From Cordilura impudica (taxonomy: Eukaryota > Arthropoda > Insecta > Diptera > Scathophagidae), in the NCBI GenBank assembly GCA_963682025.1, contig OY821518.1, forward strand, positions 224,001,340-224,065,339: 64,000 nt of DNA, given 5' to 3'. The notes beneath the pieces were generated by a model. That model did not search any database. It saw nothing but the letters and a program-made list of their open reading frames with translations, and was not told the origin of the DNA. The position numbers and the translations under genes were made by a program. How positions within the stretch are numbered: the first letter of the stretch is position 1; the number at the start of each line of letters is the position of its first letter. Shown piece by piece: positions 57,007-64,000 of the stretch.

Positions 57007-59725
57007 ATACCCTCCACCCCAGTGTGCAGAGGGTATATATAAGTTTGTCATTCCGTTTGTAATAATTAGAAAAAAAATTTTGGACCCCATAAAATATATA
57101 TATTTGTGATCCTTATAACAACCGGAGTTGATATAGCGATGTCGGTCTGTCCGTCTGTCCGTCTGTGGAAATCACGATGACGGCATCAATCGGGCAGCTA
57201 GAGTGCTCGTTGACATAAAAAATGATTCACTGACATCCCGAGAAGTTTCCTATTTCAAATCGTCCAAATCGGTGGAATAGGGCCCGAGATCTGAATGAAG
57301 ACCTAAAAAGTCTTGAAAAAATATGATATTCTATGTTGTTCTTGTCACGATCACGGCCTCAATAGCACAGCTAGGGTGATCATTTTTGGTGAGATCATGG
57401 GAAATTTTCTGTTTCAAAAATCATTAAAATCGGTGGAACAGGTCCAGGGAAATCTCTGAAAAAGTAAAAAAAATTAAAAATATGTCCCTATATTGTTCTT
57501 ATTGTTATTATAAATGTTGTATTGTTGTCATTAGCTGGACTTGTTGTTTTTGTGGTCGTTGTGGTAATAATATAATAAACACTAACCCTTTGTAAAATTT
57601 TTTTTATCAACTCTGGGAGAAAAATTTTAAAGTTTCCATTATTTTGGCATCACTAAACAAATTTGTTACATCATTTTTGTCATTACCACGAGCCTGCCTG
57701 CAAAGTTACAGATCGATTGGGTCACGGGAAAGGGGCTAAAAATCAATCCAAAATTTTTTCGACAAGCAGACACTACGAGTTAATATAAATGGAGTAAAAA
57801 TTCACCAACATCTACATAAATTAAAAAATAATGTTAAACTACCTAGTTGTTAAAAAAAAGCAATGTAAATTTACCAAAAAAAAATTTTATGTATTAATTT
57901 ATTTAAAGAAAAACACGAAAATAATTTTTGATGTTGTATTTTTTGTGTGTAATATTTACATACATATACATATGTATGTACATATGTACATATACTAAAT
58001 AACAAAATAATATACATATATTCTATACATGTATGTATATTCATAATAACCGCATGTTAGAAATAAATCGGTATATTATTTTATTTATATAAAAATCTCC
58101 AATAAGTATTTTGTTTTAGGGAAAATACATTTCTTTTGTATTAACAAACAGAGTGTCACTTCATTTTGCTCAGTGTTGCTATGCCCCAGTAGATAGCGCC
58201 GCAAGTTTTGTTCTAATTAGTTTTGCAATCATTATATCTATTTATACCCTATACCACTATGTGGTTTGGGTATAATGACTTTGTGCTGCTGTTTGTAACA
58301 ACCAAAAATATTTGACCTATACCCATCTGTAATTATACCGATCGAATCAGAATCACTTTTTGAGTTGATTTAACAATGTCCGTCCGTCCGTCCGTCCGTC
58401 TGTGTGTCCATGTAAACCTTGTAATCAAACTGCAGGTCGCTAATATGAATATATTTTGATGAAATTTGGTATATAAGCTTTTATCGGCCATGAAATGAAC
58501 GCTATTGAAATTCGTGATAATCGGTCCATGTTTAGACGTAGCCCCCATACAAATTACCCCTATGAAATCGACATAAATTGCCATAAGATCCAAATTGTCA
58601 TATAGATCTTACTCAAATTGGGTTTGTATGCATTCATTACATCCATTAATGATTAGTCCAAAAATGATATCTTTGGCCCCATATAGACTGCTTCCCGATC
58701 TTCACTTAAATCTATTAAAAACGAAAATAATGCACTGATTCTTCTCAAATTTTGATTGTATATATTTTTGCAAAATACAAGAGACTTTGCCAAACATGAT
58801 CAGGATTGGTCCATTTTTGGACCTAGTCTCCATATAGATATAGCATCCGATATGAACTTTTTCATATCTGCAGCCAAAAAAATTAATAAAAAATCCCACT
58901 CAAATTTGGTTTTTGCTTATTTTCCATGTCCAGTTAGTTGGGCCTAAGAGATAGGGTTTCTAAACGCATGGTATAGGGTATCGTATAGTCGGTCTAGACC
59001 GACTATAATTTTCTTACTTGTTAAACATGAATTAGATATCAAGCACAACAATGCTAAGAGTATACACAGGGCTGGTCTTTTATTTCATACGTTTTTCCAT
59101 TATTCTTTTACATATATGACCATAAGTTTGGCATATTAACTTTTTGTTGTGTTTACAAAATAGAGTTACCAAGTTCATCAATGACTTTTTTAGCTTTCAA
59201 AACAGTTCTAGATAGATATATAAAATTATTATTCTGCTTTACCTACAAAATATCTGATTGCGATTTTTAAAAATTGATTATAATTACTAAAGCATTACCA
59301 TTGACATAAACAAAAAATTGCACCTTTTAAATTTTCCATTCAAATTTAAGAAAATATCAATTGTAAAAACGGGAATTCAAATTTTTAATTATAAATTAAG
59401 GAATATAAATTGAATCTCAGAAAATCATATTAAAACGTCGGAAATAACAACTTCAAATTCAGAAGACATCAATTGAATTTTAATAAAAATATTTATTTTA
59501 TTCTTTAAACACAAATTGAAATTCAGAAAACACCAAATATGTTTACATTTAAAAAATCAACTAAAATTTTAAAAAATATTGCAATTGCGGAGACATTAAT
59601 AGCATTTCAGGATAAAAAAACATTAATTTAAATTCAATGAAATTTAGAAAACCTCAAATGATATTTAAGAATTGCTAACAAAAAATTGTTACATAAATAA
59701 AGCGCAATTTGATGAGAATGTTATT
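57007..59725 (+). mobile_element. HINE family B element (second copy), interrupted twice
   Basis: The 5' end is ATACCCTCCACCCCAGTGTG, with the core GTTGATATAGCGATGTCGGT and about three GTCYGTCT units. Its body matches the full-length copy, for example 'gtcacttcattttgctcag' at 58153 against 36181. It is split at 58244 by a HINE-A and resumes at 59021 with ACATGAATTAGATATCA. At 59726 a third HINE-B begins, at the place equivalent to about 37590 in the full-length copy. Its 3' end is not in the window. Confidence 0.88.
58244..59020 (+). mobile_element. HINE family A element, full length, nested in HINE-B
   Basis: ATACCCTATACCACTATGTG (58244) to CTTACTTG (59020), with the perfect hairpin TAGTCGGTCTAGACCGACTA (58986-59005) and four GTCC units. 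It is flanked by TTT on the left and TT on the right, consistent with insertion at TT. Confidence 0.93.
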
Positions 59726-62700
59726 ATACCCTCCACTCCAGTGTGCAGAGGGTATATATAAGTTTGTCATTCCGTTTGTAATAATTAGAAAAAAAAATTT
59801 GGACCCCATAAAATATATATATTTGTGATCCTTATAACAACCGGAGTTGATATAGCGATGTCCGTCTGTCCGTCTGTCCGTCTGTCCGTCTGTCCGTCTG
59901 TCCGTCTGTCCGTCTGTCCGTCTGTGGAAATCACGATGACGGCATCAATCGGGCAGCTAGGGTACTCGTTGGCATAAAAAATGATTCATTAACATCCTGA
60001 AAAGTTTGCTATTTAAAATCGTCCAAATCGGTCGATTAGGGCCCGAGATTTGAATGAAGAACTAAAAATTTTTAGTGAGAATGATTCACCAAATTCATGG
60101 GAAGATTTCTACTTCAAAAATCATTAAAATCGGTGGAACAGGTCCAGGTAAATCTATGAAAAATTAAAAAAAAAATGAAAAACATGATGTTTCCATATTG
60201 TTCCTGTTGTTATTCTAAATGTTGCATTGTTGTCATAGCTGCACTTGTTGTTTTTGTGGTCGTTGTGGTAATAATTTAATAAAAACAAATCCTTTGTACA
60301 TTTTTTTTGTGAACTCTGGTAGAAAATTTTAAAAGTTTCCATTGTTTTGGCATCACTAAAAAAATTTGTTAGATCATTTCTGTCCTTGCCACGAGCCTGC
60401 ATGCAAAATTTCAGATCGATTGGCTCACGGGAAAGGGGCTAAAAATCGATCCAAAATTTTGTCGACAAGCAGACACTACCAGTTAATATAAAGGCAGTAA
60501 ATAAAGGGAGTAAAAGTTCACCAATAATTTAAAAAACAAATTTTTATGTATTAATTTATTTAAAGAAAAAAATAATTAAATGAAATAGTAATAATAATAA
60601 AAAAAAATAATATACAATACAAAAAAAAAGAATATATAAATAAAATAAAATAAAGATAAATGCATTCATAGCATTATAATACATATAAAAGGTCAATGTT
60701 TTCTAACCGTAACCGTAACGAGTCAGTTGTTTTTTTTTACATGAAAATCATTTAAAACAGTTACCGAACGTAACCGGAACGTCCCAATACTTTTCATGTG
60801 AAAAAAAGGCTGACACGTTACGTAACAGTTACATGTCGCTAACTTGTTCTTTACACAGGCTACTGCTTTTGCAGCCAACTTCAAGTCTATTTATATAGTT
60901 TCGTAAGCATAACTGATAAAATTGTTTCTATTATTTTTTGCTGTAAGTAATAAATTATAAATATACTGAATTTGCAAACTAAAATGGATACATATATTGG
61001 AGGTGCTTTAATACAAAAGAGTTAACGAAACAAAATCAAAAAAAAAACAACTCTACAACATCAACAATGGCAGTCATATGTTCTTCAAATAGAAAAAAAA
61101 AACTGCAAGTGTGTTTTGTTGGCTACTAAACAAAAATAGTGTTGACAATATAACAAAATATGTAAAAGAAGTTAGTGCTATGAAATATTTTATTTTGTTT
61201 AAAAAAAAAAATCGCAAAATGAAAGGCTATAATTCCATTAATAATCAAAAGGCGTTAAACTAATTTATTTATTTTTACGTTGTACTAATGCATTTTAAAT
61301 AAGTAAAAGTAATTGTATATTTAAATAAAAATGCATTTGTATTATATGTTGCTGTCGTATTCAGAAAAATCAAGTAGCTGACTATACGACTACAAATGCT
61401 GCTGCCAGCAGTCGTCTATGTGTTTCATTCATGATGTTGCATTTTTTTGCGAGCAATACTTACATATATTCTAAATAAAGAAATAATAGTTCTTTTCATA
61501 CTGCGAAATCTATACAAATATATGTACAAATACTATATGTCAAATTTCAAGTTTGCAATAATTGATACATTTTTGAAAGAAAATTGTATAATATGAAATG
61601 TCTTTAATTTATTTCATAGAAAACAATTTTTTGAGGTGCGTGGATTTTCCATATTTACTGTTTTACTATTTTCGTAATGAGGTTAAATGAGTTAAAAAGA
61701 ATTTAAAATATTTGAAAGAATTTAAAATATTTGAAAATATTAGGTGAGGATCCTCAAGATGTAATATACGGTCGGTCTAAAACTTTTCACTTAGAGCCAC
61801 AGTTAAATTCGAAACAACAAAAACCCATATATTTTGTGCATAAAGTTTAACATTAAATGTGCTTTTCTAAAATGTCTATATATTTTTTCTCATTCATTTC
61901 TGACCATCTTCAATGTAAATTTACCAAAGTTTTTTTTATTGCAATATGTATATAAAACTTAAAAATTTAATATTTTTTATTGTGTATTAACTTATTATTC
62001 TGCGATTTTCATTACATCACAAAATGTTACAAATTGGCACTACTGTTTCAAAAACAGAAAACTTCTAAATCAGTTGAAAACAGTTGATCTGTAAAACTGT
62101 GTGTGAAATTGTGTCAAATAAAATTACAAATATTAATAAATATAGTAATACATATATATATATTTTATTAATTTTGTTAAGAATTAGCACAAAATTGATT
62201 TTCCATTTTGCATTTCATTTATAAAGAATTCTGCCATATTTTGTTAAAGGGAAAATCCATTTTTGTTATATTAAAAAAACAGACTTGCATTTAATTTTTC
62301 CGTGACTGCCTCAATAATTGCGTAGATGCCACCGCAATATTTTTTCTAATTAAATATTAACCAATATCTAACTAGAATTATGATTTATTCTGACTGAAAA
62401 GTTCCAATTAAAAGTTATTCATCCCAATTATGAATATTCTCAAGGAATTTCTTTCTCACAGAAAATACATTTCTCGAGAAAAAAATTCCTCCAATTATAA
62501 ATTCCGCGTGAACAAAAAATGATTAACTGGCATCATCGAATTTCGAAGCCACTTGCTTTGCTTATTGACAATTTATTTTCTATTTTTTGTGTGTGTGCAA
62601 ACGAGCCTACAATAAATGTCCCAATAAACATTTTTGTTTGCTATCAACTTGAGGTGCATTTGAGATCAAATACATTTCTCAAATCTCCAACGTTAATTCT

Positions 62701-63483
62701 CAAATGCCCTCAATAGTTCGAATATAGTCTTCTCAACTTAAAAGGCACATTTTTTATATGGCGTTTTTCATAGTTATCAAATTGAGAAATTTGTGATTCT
62801 CAACTTGATAGCAAAGAAATATTTCCAATCGGTATCAAATGGAAGGTACGGAATTGCCATATTAAAAAATATTATACCAATTTTAGAAATGAAAACAATG
62901 TACTTTTTTTAATGTTTTAATTTAATTTCATTATATATTTAACATTACTATGTACATATTTAACATTAAATGTACATATTATGTACATTTTTTAAAATTT
63001 ATAATTAAAAATAAATGAATTAATTAGTTGTACATTTTCTGAAAAATTCGACAAAAAGCAGAAATAATTAAAAATATATCAATGATTTATTTGTACTTTT
63101 TTGGCATTTTTTAATTTAATTTATTATTTATGACATATTTAAATAATATCTCAGACTTAACACAAATCGTATTCAAGTTGAAAAAATGTTTGGTCTCAAG
63201 TGGAGAAAAGTGTTGGATATCCAATTGAGAGTAAAAATGTTTCTCAAAGATTGGAAAAAATGTTAAGTCTCAACTTGATGTCAAGTTGAAAGCAAACAAG
63301 GAGAAAAATTGTTCAACCCAAGTTGAGAATTACATTTGACATCAATTTAAGAACTTAACTTTTCTCCAACATTGTAGAAATAATATTTCAATGCATACTG
63401 GGGAATGACCGAAACTAACACATAAACAGTTTCTTCCTATTTGAAAAACATATGACTGTCATTGTTGCTGTTGTAGAGTTGTT
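59726..63483 (+). mobile_element. HINE family B element (third copy), interrupted
   Basis: The 5' end is ATACCCTCCACTCCAGTGTG, followed by eight GTCCGTCT units (59858-59924), the longest array here. Family B body sequence can be followed to about 62400 with growing divergence, for example 'gactgcctcaataattgcgtagatgccacc' near 62303, which parallels the 36210 region. A palindromic TIR element (62619-63403) and a further HINE-B follow, so its 3' end is outside the window or lost. Confidence 0.75.
62619..63403. mobile_element. putative TIR element rich in CTCAACTTGA palindromic motifs
   Basis: The ends CCCAATAAACATT and (complement) CCCAGTATGCATT are similar for about 13 bp. Both arms repeat TCAACTTGA, TCAAGTTGA and TTGAGAA-type words in direct and inverted order, including CTCAACTTGATGTCAAGTTG at about 63275. 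No coding capacity and no clear target duplication. Confidence 0.45.
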
Positions 63484-64000
63484 ATACCCTCCACTCCAGT
63501 GTGCAGAGGGTATATATAAGTTTGTCATTCCGTTTGTAATAATTAGAAAAAAAATTTTGGACCCCATAAAATTTATATATTTGTGATCCTTATAACAACC
63601 GGAGTTGATATAGCGATGTCCGTCTGTCCGTCTGTGGAAATCACGATGACGGCATCAATCCGGCAGCTAGGGTACTCGTTGACATAAAAATGATTCACTA
63701 ACATCCTGAGAAGTTTGCTATTTAAAATCGTCCAAATCGGTCGATTAGGGCCCCAGATTTGAATGAAGAACTAAAAAAGTCTTGAAAAAAAATAATTTTC
63801 TATGTTGTTGTTGTCACGATCACGCCCTCAATAGTACAGTGATCATTTTTAGTGAGAATGATTCACCAAATTCATGGAAAGATTTCTACTTCAAAAATCA
63901 TTAAAATCGGTGGAACAGGTCCAGGGAAATCTCTGAAAAAGTAAAAAAAAAATGAAAAACATGATATTTCTATATTGTTCTTGTTGTTATTCTAAATGTT
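63484..64000 (+). mobile_element. HINE family B element (fourth copy), cut by window edge
   Basis: It starts ATACCCTCCACTCCAGTGTG after GTT, with the core GTTGATATAGCGATGTCCGT and two GTCCGTCT units. It continues in family order to the end of the window. Confidence 0.9.

Noticed and set aside
11005..58593. Recurrent 60-110 codon frame (MDLMAIYVDFIGVICMGARS type) in several HINE-A copies
   Set aside because: It appears in copies of both orientations simply because the copies are similar. It runs into the GACG microsatellite, has no known domain, and is broken in older copies. A synonymous-substitution bias across many copies would be needed to revive it.

Overview
The window is AT-rich, non-coding nuclear DNA of a higher fly. 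I found no host protein-coding gene, tRNA or rRNA that I could defend. Diptera is inferred from several signs. Two families of DINE-1/mini-me type elements carry the (GTCY)n microsatellite and the GTTGATATAGCGATGTCCGT core. LINEs look like Jockey/CR1 and I elements, one transposase intron is about 60 bp, and poly-A/T is extreme. A calyptrate fly such as a blow fly or house fly would fit, but the species is not determined here.

Almost everything recognisable is a transposable element (TE), and most copies are nested. Left part (1-13 kb): a transposon end, an old Helitron copy, a 1.8 kb (TTTTA)n/(TTTTC)n tract, a complete short Helitron at 9512-9883, and several copies of HINE family A (HINE = Helentron-associated interspersed element), one with a MITE inside. 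13.3-24.6 kb: an unclassified transposon with a zinc-finger-like N-terminus and an inverted second copy of its gene end; an internally deleted mariner; a Jockey-like LINE interrupted by a Harbinger-like MITE; a piggyBac 5' portion holding a HINE-A; a Helitron 3' end with its helicase remnant; and a second unclassified transposon with long inverted repeats. 27-32 kb: HINE-A, a complex satellite with a roughly 506 bp higher-order period cut by a 5'-truncated I-type LINE, a TTAA MITE and a perfect 355 bp tandem duplication.

33-54.9 kb: two copies of one EEP-endonuclease LINE, the first split by a full-length 3.04 kb HINE family B element. Between them lie two short Helitrons in a degenerate minisatellite, and a 4.97 kb terminal-inverted-repeat (TIR) transposon holding a HINE-A, which itself holds a nearly intact piggyBac. 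56.8-64 kb: a chain of nesting (Helitron, HINE-B, HINE-A, HINE-B, a palindromic TIR element, HINE-B) that runs out of the window.

There is no operon or pathway here. The useful content is the insertion chronology, precise target-site evidence for rolling-circle and cut-and-paste elements, and two poorly known transposase families. All transposase and polymerase genes seen carry stops, frameshifts or deletions, so autonomous activity from this window is unlikely.
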